Positions 10,588 to 20,500 of a stretch of DNA of 49,687 bases are shown in pieces. Position numbers and translations under genes: made by a program. The stretch lies in assembly GCA_034696485.1 (NCBI GenBank), contig JAQIWT010000037.1:1-49687 (forward strand), written 5' to 3'. The stretch comes from Isohypsibius dastychi (lineage: Eukaryota > Tardigrada > Eutardigrada > Parachela > Isohypsibiidae). Within the stretch, counting starts at the first letter, position 1. The number at the start of each line of letters is the position of its first letter. A model generated the notes under the pieces. The model searched no databases and had not been told where the DNA came from. It worked only from the letters and a program-made list of their open reading frames with translations.

Positions 10588-11754
10588 TTGCAGAGTGACG
10601 ACGAAACGATGATCAAAAAGTCGAAAAGTGATGTGGAGTTATTGTTGGCCTGCCAGTTGTCAGGAAGCGGTGACAAACATGAACTTCATTGCACCAAAGG
10701 GGAAAGTGGTGGAGGTGGTAAAGAACGTGAGCTCAGGGATGATGCAACCTTGTCCGGGCATCCTCGATTGGCATCGGGAGGTGGAGGTGGTCGAGCAGGA
10801 GCACAAAGTGACCGTTCTGTTCGCCATGATCAGATTCCGAGTTGCAAGTTGCTGGAACCGCTCGAGGAGCTGGAGAGGATCGACGTTGACGGAATATAGA
10901 CAAATAAGAGTAAGTTAGGTTAACTGCTAGAACGTTTATTAAGAACGTTTAAATGGGATTCATGACCTGATTGGGCTGTTTGTTTTTAGTTGTTCATGAG
11001 GTTATTTTTCGTTTCCGTTTCAGAAATCCTGAGGACCGCGAGATCCAGTCCATCGCTGGTAAAGGTGCTAGCGCGGCAACGACAGCAACCCACCTGCCAG
11101 CCGCGACTCGACCACCAACGGGAGGAGGTAACGGGAAGAACGCAGAAAATCCAATTGAGAATCCAGTTGCCAAAAGTGAGTCTGGGTTTTATCTATTTCG
11201 TGTCGAAATTTGGTGGTCATGGCGGTGGAAGAGGTATAATTTAGAGGTGGAATTCAATTTGATTGTTTGCGCGATAATTCATGGAGTTTTATCTTGGGTT
11301 TGCTTTATGGATTTTAATGGTTTGTAGGACGTGGCTGTGGTGGATATCGAATTCGTAATGACCGCGACGCTGAAAGATCCGGCTATGATAACCGCGGGAA
11401 GCGCGTGTATCATCGTCACTCGGAAACTGAGAAAACGTGGGTGGATAATTTGTTGGTTTTCAACTGTCTTTTGGTTGTTGTTTTTTTGGTGGGGCTTCTT
11501 TGATTCGAATTATTCTGTTGTGTGTGTCTGTAGCGAATTGTTTTTTTGTGAATAATGGTGTTTGTTTTTGCAGCGGAATCCGACCAGTGGAGACGAAAGA
11601 TGGTGCCGGCGTCGGCGATTTGGGACGGATGCAGCAACGTCAACAAGCTTATAAGCCTCAGTTGAATATCCGTCAAGCTAGTGGAGGAGAGGATGCATCA
11701 CGACAGAAGAAGGCTCTCACACTTCACCAACCCAAAAAGGTTGACCTTGACCAG
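10588..11754 (+). CDS. RG/Gly-rich nucleic-acid-binding-like gene, partial
   Basis: Three exons join perfectly: 11024-11175, 11328-11436 and 11574-11754, with GTGAGT, GTGGGT and GTGAGA donors and TTTCAG, TTTGTAG and TTTTGCAG acceptors. They encode a low-complexity chain: an Ala/Thr/Pro part, then RRGCGGYRIRNDRD and SGYDNRGKR (RG-rich), then Gln/Arg-rich RMQQRQQAYKPQLN, ending KKVDLDQ. RG-rich disordered segments are typical of RNA-binding and RNP-granule proteins, and that is the likely class. A Gly-rich exon upstream (10594-10899, words such as SGGGGKE and SGGGGGRAG) probably belongs to the same gene, but its donor does not join in frame. Both ends of the gene are therefore unresolved. Confidence 0.55.
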
Positions 11755-12203
11755 GTGAGACTTTGTCAAAAGAGTGTCGTCATTTTTCCGACTTTTGTGA
11801 ACTTTTTATTAAACATATTGTGTTACTGAGACCGTTTATGAGCAACCAAATTCAAGCAATTGAGTTAACGATAATGCTGGAAGATCAAGAACGTCGAGTT
11901 TTGGAATTTTGTTCAAAGTGAATTTGGGGAACTTGGTAGTTTGAGTGAATTCACCTCCGTTTGATTTTCCTTCGAGATGTATGTCTTCTGGCTGTTTTTC
12001 GGTTGTGAAGTTCGAGCTCGACAAAGTTGACTTTTTCGTATTTGCCGGAGATTTGGTTGAACTTGTTTTGATATCGTAGATCTGTTGTGGCGACGTTTTG
12101 GTGGGCAGTTATTTGCAGAAGTTTCACTTGATTCGAAATGGGGCTTGGTTTTTCTTAACCTTATTTTGTTTCAATATTTGCAATACTTTTTTTTGTTTCA
12201 CAG

Positions 12204-12532
12204 CCGGTTGGCGGACCAAATCCCCCCTGGATTCGGACAGGTACCGGAAGCTGGCGAAGCTGAAAAAGCGGAGACCGCTTCACAAGCCGGACAAGTTCTT
12301 CCATCGGATAATCGGGATGCCCATTCAGATTCAGAAGAATCGGAAATGCATTAAAGCGCTTGAATTTCTTCTGGATGTTGAAGATAATGTTGAAAATAAC
12401 TCCAAGATAAACCGAGAGAAGAACGTCACAATTAAAATCCTCCCACTTCTCGATTTTAACCACATGATGACCACTAACGACTTTTGTGGCCGGTCGGTCG
12501 TGTTTCGGAATTTTAATAATGAAGCAGCGTGA
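12204..12532 (+). CDS. Possible further exons of the RG-rich gene
   Basis: A strong acceptor (TTTGTTTCACAG) at 12203 opens into a segment readable in more than one frame. In phase with the preceding exon it gives PVGGPNPPWIRT and a donor at 12241; splicing to 12329 would add a short acidic end, DSEESEMH, then TAA at 12352-12354. In another frame it is open to 12532 with a very basic start (KLAKLKKRRPLHKPDKFF). Both look coding, so a frameshift or alternative splicing is possible. I cannot decide by reading. Confidence 0.33.
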
Positions 12533-12891
12533 ACGTTGCCACATTGCAAGTATTTTGTGACTTTTTTCAAAAAATAGCCAGCGGGCAGTTGCCGCCCATT
12601 TCTTGTCTCTTTCATCATAATTAATTTCTTTCGTCTAACGAGTCCATGAATGAGCAGTTCTGATGGTAACTTCTCGGGGAACATGAACTGCCACAAATGT
12701 GGCGATGCCCCACTAAATACAATTTTTTCCTTTTGACCCCTGATCAAAAAATCGAAATATGTTCCATTACACTTGTAGATTTTTTCTGACTCAGAATGCA
12801 GAATTTCGCCAAAATCGCCCGTATCCTTCCCATATTGGGCAATGGGCATCAATAGGTTAAGCTGCGATGATTCTGATTTTCTTTTCTCCAT
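12331..12891 (-). CDS. 186-residue ORF, unknown
   Basis: The longest uninterrupted minus-strand frame in this part, with a true ATG at 12889-12891. The first 125 residues have balanced composition and good codon use (words such as YGKDTGDFGEILHSESEK and HLWQFMFPEKLPSELL). The last 60 overlap the plus-strand frame above and look poorer. It may be an intronless gene nested in an intron of a plus-strand gene, or a processed copy. No signal peptide, motif or family is recognised. Confidence 0.4.
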   Translation of the reverse strand: MEKRKSESSQLNLLMPIAQYGKDTGDFGEILHSESEKIYKCNGTYFDFLIRGQKEKIVFSGASPHLWQFMFPEKLPSELLIHGLVRRKKLIMMKETRNGRQLPAGYFLKKVTKYLQCGNVHAASLLKFRNTTDRPQKSLVVIMWLKSRSGRILIVTFFSRFILELFSTLSSTSRRNSSALMHFRFF

Positions 12892-12893
12892 AG

Positions 12894-13480
12894 CTCAGTC
12901 GACTGGATCCCACTACCGGAGTGATTGCTCTTCCATTAGTGCCTCAGAATTCCCTATCTTGGAGCGGCTGGAGAATCCTGGTGCTCGTCAGTTACCACGT
13001 ACTTGTTGAGGTGAAAAGCTTCATTATCAATGCCGTTTTGAAGTTGAAGACGGCTCGGTTTGTAATGAGGCGTTTGATTCGAGTCCCGGTGCGAAGCATC
13101 AGAAAGGCTTCACGGCCATCATAATTCATTTGCTCAAACCGAAGAATCGTCATACTTTAGGATTTATCGATTGGGTAAGACTTTTTCAGTGTTGCAGGTT
13201 TCAAGCATCTTGAAATCGATATCTTTGTATTTGAAAAGTGTCCGAGGAATGTCATAGCATATCTGATTCGTTTTTAATTTTCGTTTAGGCAAGAGAAACG
13301 TTACGCATGGCATTTGATATCCGCGTGGCCGATAGTTTGGAGGACATCTATAACCGCTTAGATAATCCCGAAGAGCAATTAGAAAAAGTAAAGGAGAACG
13401 TGGCTGTTCTTCAGCACGACATGAAAGGCGTCAAGCATGTTTTAAGAAGTCTGCCTCGGCTCCACGAAGCTGGATTTTAG
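12894..13480 (+). pseudogene. Coiled-coil protein gene with in-frame TGA
   Basis: An acceptor at 12893 opens a frame of Ser-rich sequence (ILERLENPGARQLPRTC). It meets TGA at 13007-13009 and then continues in the same frame as GEKLHYQCRFEVEDGSVCNEAF and a hydrophobic stretch (FTAIIIHLLKPKNRHTLGF), ending at donor TGG|GTAAGA (13174). A 114-base intron leads in phase to exon 13289-13480, which encodes a heptad-like coiled coil (EEQLEKVKENVAVLQHDMK) and a TAG stop. The exon quality on both sides makes the TGA stand out as a nonsense change, an assembly error or, less likely, a recoded codon. No domain name can be given. Confidence 0.5.
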
Positions 13481-13789
13481 TTGCCCCGATCTGATCTTCA
13501 AGCTGAGTTGAACTCTTTCAGCTGTCGTGGCCATTTCTATTAGTACAACTGAATTAGAACTTTCAACTTTGCTTCTATTTCGAGCATCGTATACATCGAT
13601 TTTAGCTTTATACGGGTTTTTCCCGCCTTGGTTTCCCACTGAAATTTATTGTTTAAAAAAATGCGTTGAATGTCGTCGCACCGAGCTAATATTCCTAAGA
13701 TGACTAAACGTTTTTCGCAATTTCTTGAAAGAATTTGAATCTGGCAGGTAATTCTATGATGCAATTTGTTTTGCATTGGTTTGCATTCG

Positions 13790-13795
13790 TTTCAG
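13790..13795 (+). promoter_or_regulatory. Candidate spliced-leader acceptor (TTTCAG)
   Basis: TTTCAG after a T-rich tract, 12 bases before the ATG of the cysteine-containing secreted gene. The same arrangement occurs before the secreted gene at 9518-10097. An ordinary acceptor after an unseen non-coding exon is the alternative. Confidence 0.4.
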
Positions 13796-13807
13796 TTTTT
13801 TTTGGCG

Positions 13808-14270
13808 ATGTTGATTTGCGTAATCGCTAGTCTGGCTGGTTCTGATCCATCCGCTAATGATTCTGATCTGAAGACACTGATTCATGTAAGTTCATATCCC
13901 TTTTTTTGAATATTCAGTCGGCTGATCTTAAATTTAAATAGGATTTGAGAACTTGGGTGTTTTCCCCGCCGAAATCTTTTTTGGAGCGCCTAAGATCTTG
14001 TTTCCCCAAGGAGCTCCGTTTTCGGCATCTTGTGCAGCTCCTACCTTGTCCCAACGACCGAATTGCCGAATTTCGTGAGGTCGACTACAAATCAGGTGAG
14101 GAAGAACAGGTGACGACGAATTATTTAATGAGAATGGTGATCGATGAGCTGTCCTGCGTTTTTCTTCAGGTTCATGTTCTTCTTGCCTTGATTCAATTTC
14201 TCGCTGTTTCGATCGCTGTTCTGATCAAATTCGAGTAAAACGTTTTTTGCACGTTCGGAGAAGTTCTTGA
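13808..14270 (+). CDS. Three-exon cysteine-containing secreted protein, 110 residues
   Basis: Exons 13808-13885, 13942-14095 and 14170-14270 (TGA) join in phase across introns of 56 and 74 bases, with donors CAT|GTAAGT and TCAG|GTGAGG and acceptors AAATAG and TTCTTCAG. The start MLICVIASLAGSDPSANDSD is a short signal peptide followed by a polar linker. Exon 2 is basic and hydrophobic with two cysteines (FLERLRSCFPKELRF, LLPCPNDR). Exon 3 brings four cysteines in a short space (GSCSSCLDSISRCFDRCSD), which could pair as disulphides. The tail is basic. It looks like a small secreted or venom-gland-type protein, but no family is recognised and no function is claimed. Confidence 0.65.
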
Positions 14271-14704
14271 ATAAATGTTGAAGAACGGATTTTTTTCAAA
14301 ATCTCATTCCCAAATGCCGTTTGTTTTCTTCACTGTTCACCCCCTGGAAAATTCCGTTTTTTTATTCGAATGTATGGAAATATTCTGAGCCATCCAGAAA
14401 GAGAATTGTCAGTTTAACGGGGTTTTTCGGTTGTTCCCAATTTTCTCCGCAGTTTGTTGAACTTGACTTCCGATTGACTTGAGAATTTGTGATTCCGTGA
14501 ATATTTGACTAGTTTCCACTACAATCTGCCACAGAAAAATGGAATTGTTTATTAGATTTCGGATGAGTTTCAGACTTCGTTCCGAAATTTGAACTGCAGC
14601 CGAACTGTTTTTGTCATCATTGTTCACTTTCTTTATCCCAGATTTTGATTGTTTTTACTTTTCAGAATGCTCCTTAGGTATCCAATCGTGCTCTTCTTTC
14701 GCAG
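14271..14704. other. Intergenic, no gene seen
   Basis: T-rich sequence between two plus-strand genes. A minus-strand frame at 14409-14627 is open, but its composition (Asn/Ser/Ile) looks incidental. Confidence 0.4.
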
Positions 14705-15637
14705 CCGTTTCAACAGCAATTTGTGAGCCAGCCACCACAGCAGTTTCGTCCCTCTCAGTCACTTATGCCAACTTCTCCAACACAACCAACTTCCGGTTCA
14801 GCCATCCACCCATGGTTTCAACAACAACAACAATATCCACAATCGAACTGGATCTCTACATTCTCGGCGACGCAGAATCAGGTTTAGGCCCCAACCGGTA
14901 GTCCAAGTTTGAATCAGCCGCAAACCGGAAGTTACCAACTCCCGCAGTTCCCAACCGCAGCAAGACCAACACTTCCGGCTCCGCAGTTCTCTTCGCAGCC
15001 CCACTTGAATCAGTTTGGGCAGAGTCAGAGTTTTCCGCATTTTCAGATCTGCAGCATGTTACAGGGGCTTCAACAAATGCGCCCGGAATTCAGCAGGATG
15101 GTCAAAGAACATTTCCGACTCCTGTAATGTCTCTGCTGAACGCATCCGCCAGGCCGCCACTCCCGGCCAACCAACCTCCGGGGTCCTTTCTGGTTCCGTG
15201 ATGATATGCAAACGGAGCACAGAATGGTGTTTCAGTCATATCAGGTAGAAACTTTTTTCATCAGTTTCGTAGATTTCAGCTGAAGAAATAGCTTCAAAAA
15301 TTGCAATTCGCGGAAGATGTAAAAGAAATTCTTTCAGAAACAAGAGTTAATTCTGAAAACATTTAAATGTTCTTTTTTGAAAATTGAGTTATCTGGTAAG
15401 GTAAGAGCTGCCTTGTTTTCTCTACAGAACAGAATGCCTCTTCGGCAAAAATGCAGCGACCGAGTCTACCTCCCGTGTTTCCACCCGGATCAAACCAGCC
15501 AGCCGTTGGAGGGGGAAAGCCACCGGTCCAAAGTGGTTACAATCCTTTGTTTCAGGTCAGCTTGTAATTTCGAGGAACTTTCGATCGATATCCGGTTTGA
15601 ATCAAGTTTTCTCGATTTGGTTTTTCAGTCCATCTGA
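14705..15637 (+). pseudogene. Pro/Gln-rich (prion-like) protein gene, broken
   Basis: An acceptor at 14704 opens a Gln/Pro/Phe/Ser-rich frame (QPFQQQFVSQPPQQF, WFQQQQQYPQ). It hits TAG at 14885-14887 and continues in the same style (GSYQLPQFPTAA). Near 15045 the Pro/Gln-rich reading moves to another frame, meets two adjacent TGA codons (15199-15204), and leaves at donor ATCAG|GTAGAA (15244). Exon 15428-15555 carries on in phase (LPPVFPPGSNQPAVGGGKPP) and a 73-base intron leads to a three-codon last exon ending TGA at 15637. The protein would be disordered, of the kind found in RNP-granule, endocytic or transcription factors. The lesions suggest a pseudogene or sequence errors. Confidence 0.45.
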
Positions 15638-16099
15638 TTCAATATGATATATGCTTTCCGTTCAGTCCAAAGAACGGGATTAAAACACCGATGCCGATTT
15701 GATGACTGACAGGAGTTCCGCCAGATCATTTGCAGTCCTGAGTAAGATCTAGATGTCACTTATTTTGTGGGCACTCTTTGAAGTCAGGAAATATTCGTTG
15801 AAATACTTTCGCTTTCCTTGTAAAATATTATATTCACGTTGGCGTTGTATTCTGTAGTATATTCCGCTGCACTGTCAACGCAATACCAAAAGCCGACTGC
15901 TTTGCCCCAGAAAAGCAGACTTCCGCTTGGCATACTCTTCCATCCATAATAAGGATTTGTCGGTGAGTTTTTCATCTTATCAGTGTCCTTCCGAGATGAT
16001 TGATTCGGTTTGTTGACAGAATTTGCAAGTGCTGGCATGCAACCTAATTGTCCTATGTCGAGCTTGCCTCTCATACATCAACTTCTTTGTCACCTTCAT

Positions 16100-16431
16100 C
16101 GATCAGTCAAGATGGAAGTGTAACCTACGCGATCTCACGAATGGCCGTGAGTTTTTGGGTTTTTGGAAGATTTTGGGACATTCTGGACGCAATTTACATG
16201 TTTTGTAAATCTTTAATATTTTTTAAACCTTGTCTGGTTTTTGCAGTTGCTCAGTTAATAAATTAGGTCGACCTGAAGACCATGTATGATCATGTTTTCG
16301 CAGTTCGCCAAAAATTTTATCATGATGGTCTGACGCACAACGTAGGCGATCCTCGAAGACGACCAGAAGTGTGTACTGCGACAATGGAATACATCGCACC
16401 ACAAGAATATTCTGTAGACTTCAAAAATTAA
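16100..16431 (+). CDS. C-terminal exons of an unknown protein
   Basis: A Ser/Thr-rich exon ends at donor ATGGCC|GTGAGT (16146). It joins in phase across 121 bases to exon 16267-16431, which reads VDLKTMYDHVFAVRQKFYHD, then a basic part and EYSVDFKN before TAA. Both exon quality and phase are good. The first exon's upstream acceptor is unclear, because the frame is closed about 50 bases earlier. It may be the end of the Pro/Gln-rich gene or a separate gene. It abuts the Maverick remnant on the opposite strand. No family is recognised. Confidence 0.42.
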
Positions 16432-16662
16432 TAATTTGCAGTTTGAGTTATTTGGTTTGTCGTTGCAGGTCCGTCCTCCTGAACCGGCTATTCATTCATT
16501 TCTTCTTTTTTTCGACTTTTTGTTTTTATGAATGTCCTTGGTTTCACTCTCTGGGACGATGGTTGATGGTTGCTCAGTTTTACAAGGAGGTGATTGGGAC
16601 AAAGCATGTTTTCAGGAACCAGGACGTATGTCACTCCAAGTATGTCATTTCACCTCCTCCGA

Positions 16663-17487
16663 CTAGAAAGACCCGTTGAAGCTTGGTGTCACCCTCTTGG
16701 AAACAGTTAGTACGTAGACGCAGTCCGGTGTAGTAGTTTTGAGGTCGATCAAGAGGTACCCGTAGTGCGGGGACGTGGCTTTCTTGTTAGCTCGAATAAA
16801 GTGAATTGACCGGCCAGGGTACATCTGCTTACCGAGAAAATTGATTTGCGACAGATCTCTTGGTTGTTTAAATCCTATGATGTGATGGGCATTTAGCGAA
16901 ATAGTACGCATCACTGGGTTTCGGTGGAATAAGTTGTGCAAGACTTAGATGCTACTCCGTCGGAGATGGTGCGAAGCTTTCACGAATAATGACATGATAC
17001 ATTTGTCAAGCTCATCCATCCTGTCGTCAATGATCACTTAAGTATTTAGAGAGGTGAATCCTTCCTCTGCAACGTCGTGCGGTACTCCATTTATGAACTC
17101 GATGTCAGGAAGATCCTTTTTTAAGCTTTGGAAAAGTGGTGTGCAATAAAATGAGTACTCTCCGATTCCTGCTAAACTGCGGTCCTGCAAAGCTGACAGT
17201 CGAGTACCATTGTCCGGATTCTGCGTTATTATTTCAAAATTGAAGATAAATAGCTTTTTCCACTTGGGTGCAGGCTAACCTTACAGTTCCTGCTAACCTT
17301 ACATTCTGAAATAAAACGAGCGTGTCAGGTTAGGAGGAATTGGAGAGTATATCCAAATGATTTTTTTCGGCAACGGATGGATACTTTTCGTGAAGAGAAG
17401 TTTCGAAATCCGTGTGCTTTTTCCCCTTTGGGTAGATGCGCACACCAAAGCATCGAAGGGATGAAATAATTTTGAATCAAAATTCAA
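16663..17487 (-). pseudogene. Maverick/Polinton packaging ATPase, decayed
   Basis: Minus-strand fragments follow the order of the FtsK/A32-like ATPase that Mavericks use to pump DNA into capsids. At 17411-17440 lies a Walker A-like segment (CASTQRGKST, first glycine of the P-loop missing). At 17011-17037 lies Walker B (VIIDDRMDE), preceded by a TAA at 17038-17040. After another TAA at 16945-16947 the conserved C-terminal block follows at 16663-16941: NLFHRN, RTISLNAHHIIGFKQPRD, LGKQMYPGRS and YGYLLIDLKTTTPD. Family members carry the same words. At least two nonsense codons and a frame change make it non-functional. It lies downstream of the polymerase on the same strand, as in many Mavericks. 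Confidence 0.75.
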
Positions 17488-17519
17488 ACTTCAAATCCAT
17501 GAGGTTGTGTTAAAAAATT

Positions 17520-20500
17520 GTCGAGAATTCTCCTTTTATCAAATACCAATCTGAAGATTTTGCTCTGTTTCTTAGAGCTCACTTGCCGGTTTCCTTTGGT
17601 TCGGAAGATTTTGAGAGGGTTGCAAACTTTTTTCACGAGTGATGGATCCTTTATCATTTCCTCAATCCCGCGCAGTGAGAAGATATCTTTGTTTAAGTTG
17701 GTAATTGTGAGTTCTTTTGCACGGCAGACTTCATTTTCGTTTTTTGTAAGGTAAGCATAGGTTTCACTTGCAGCGCAAAAAAATGCAATGATTCTGTCTC
17801 CATCTAATTCATCTCTGAATTCACCAAAGTTTGTTCCCGTTGGTATCGTATTGTTGTACAGATTTCCACTTTATTCTCTGGAAAGCCATGATTGAAACCT
17901 GGTTGATTGATGGACTGTAACTCCTCAACTTGTCAGTCCTCCAAAGAGAACGGGTGAATTTCCAATGAGAGCGGGTGAGGCGGGCTTACCTGTTGAGTTG
18001 TGTAAGCCTCTCAATCAACTGGGTTTCAATCATGTTTTTCCAGAGAATGAAGTGGAGATCTGTACCTATCAGGTTCGATGAAAAATATCCCGTCGATGTC
18101 ACAATGAAGAAGCCGTTCTGGTTCAAGAAATGACATTGCTTGATATAAGAGTAAACGTCCATATGAGGTGCAGAATGCATCTATTACCACGTTGCTCACC
18201 AAATCGGATGCATCGGATTCATCCATGTGATGATACTGAACTTGGTACTTTCATCAAGTAAATTCAAATAGTCTAACTCAATCGGTTTGAAAACAACAGA
18301 TTGTAGAAACGGTTGATATCCGTTACGTATTCAAATTTGGGAAGATCCTGTCTTGATGCTAACCTTCCATACAATTTCATAAGTAGCTTGCAGATGAGAC
18401 GCATCACTGGGTTATCCGCGATTTCATTCTGCTCTAGAAATACGTTCTCGCGTTGGAGAGACTCAAGATAAGTTTTACGCTTCGCGTCACTGTCACACTT
18501 AGGAGGCCATACAGAGTTTGCTATTTTATGCTTCATGAAAGTGTTCATGTATGACGTGAACAACTGGTTCGAGCTCTGGCAATAGTTCCAAATTTCAAAA
18601 ATAGTTATAATTTTGTATCCAAAATGAAAAGTTTTGTTCAATTCAACTGTTGTAAAAACACCCTCTTGCATTCGTTGCACATCCGTGTGGCTACATCCTT
18701 CATGAGAGTTTTGTTCTGCACACAACCCACACAACGCAAAAAATAGTTTCCCGCGGACCTTTGTAATAAGTAGTGGTAGCTGGAGGTTCGTTGGTGCAAG
18801 AAATCTGACATATGCGTGTCCGAAATACTCATTCAGAGATTGGAAATTTTGTAGAATGATTTCTGGGTGCGCGACTGGGTAGAATTCGGTCCGCAGTACG
18901 CTAGGATACATGGATATGCAGTCCTTGTAAGCAATGTAGTCGTTGTTTTGGGGCACTGTGATTAGGCGGAAAGGTTCACACCTTCCACCCCACGAAGAAT
19001 CTCGTGGGTCCAGCGGAGGCTTCAAGGTGAATGTCTTCAAAATCTGCTGGCACTCAACCTCATCTCGTTTCAATTTCTTCCACTCACAACCCCATATTTC
19101 GTCGTACTTATAACCCATGGCCATTATCTTATTTTTGCGTTTCTTTGCTGCAGCAAAAAAATCTCGCATAAGAACACCCTCCATGTTCTTTGCAGTCGGG
19201 GACATACAAACATCATGTCCGTGATAATAACATCCGTGATACTCAAACACTTGTCTCTCACTCAAGTTCTTGTTTGCTCATCATAACCGTCTTCTTCAAA
19301 TTGTCCAATACGTTTCTCACCATCGATATGGTGACGTGCGTGTCGAATTTTTCTTCCGGGTGAGCGTATGCAAAGATAATGAAACCACTCCATTGACTCA
19401 TGGGAAGCTGACCTTTTCAGCTTAAATGAGCTCTCAGTTAGTAATACAATCGACTTTTCTGGCATAAATCTGGCTCGGTACAGCAAGTTGACGAACCCAG
19501 CAAGTGTTGTGCATTCGGTCAGTGGACAGAAACTTCTAAGATTTCTCATCGTTTCAGAATACGTTATGCGGACTTCTCTGGGAATGTCAACATCGAAACG
19601 ACAATACTCTAACATTTCTTTCTTGAAATTTCATTCCTTAGATTTTTCAACAGCCAGCCATTCTCGAAAACTTTTGAGCTCCATCGAATTCATTCCATCA
19701 ACAAAGAAATATTTCTCATCGGAGATCTTCCCCTGATAGTCAAAGTTTTTTCGTTCCGTGAAGAGAAGCGGGAATTTCTCCTCTTTGAGATCAGAAATAC
19801 CGAATGCTTTGGGGAGATCTGCCAGGCGAAATGCAAGATGACATAAGGAATCCCGATTGGTCAATTTCACATTTTTACCATGTACTTGCACAATCTTTAA
19901 ACCTTTCATGGTCACAGACGGCCGGATTTTGTTTTCCTGTAGACACTGAAGCAAGACGTTACCATAGTGTCCACTAAGATTGTGGAAGAAAACAGTGAAG
20001 CCTGTGTGTTTTTTGTTGAAAAGCCAGGAGCAAAAGTCATATTTTTTTTTGGGTCCGAACCATTCAAATGTTTCACCTGTATGGTAATGGCTCAAACATA
20101 GTTCAACTGTGAACGTCAACGACAAACGGCAAAGACTAGCGACAAATTTTGTCGAATGTGTCGACGTCATTTACGACAACGTCTAAAGGTCACCACGTCA
20201 AAATCTGCCAGAAGACGTAGTCTTTCTTGCGTTCATGCTCCTGAATATACAGCGACAGACTCCACCCAAAAAACGATTTCTGCTGCCGCAAAATTTTGTT
20301 TTTAGTTTTTTTCTGATTCTTAAAAGTACAACTTCGGCGAGAAATTTTCTGGATGTAGCTCCTGATCATTTATTATCTGGTAATGACGGTTTTCATCCTT
20401 TGTGGACAAGTATCATCACAGTACTCTCTTGCTACGTTCGATAACTGAATCTGAGCCACCAATTTGAGGTGAATTCCATTCACTGATGCACCAGGTTTCT

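Noticed and set aside
12894-13480. Selenoprotein call for the in-frame TGA
   Set aside because: No selenoprotein family is recognised, no SECIS element could be shown, and neighbouring genes carry ordinary nonsense lesions.
15784-16074. Maverick capsid gene next to the ATPase
   Set aside because: The minus-strand frame here shows no jelly-roll capsid landmarks I can recognise, and the plus strand carries host-like exons.
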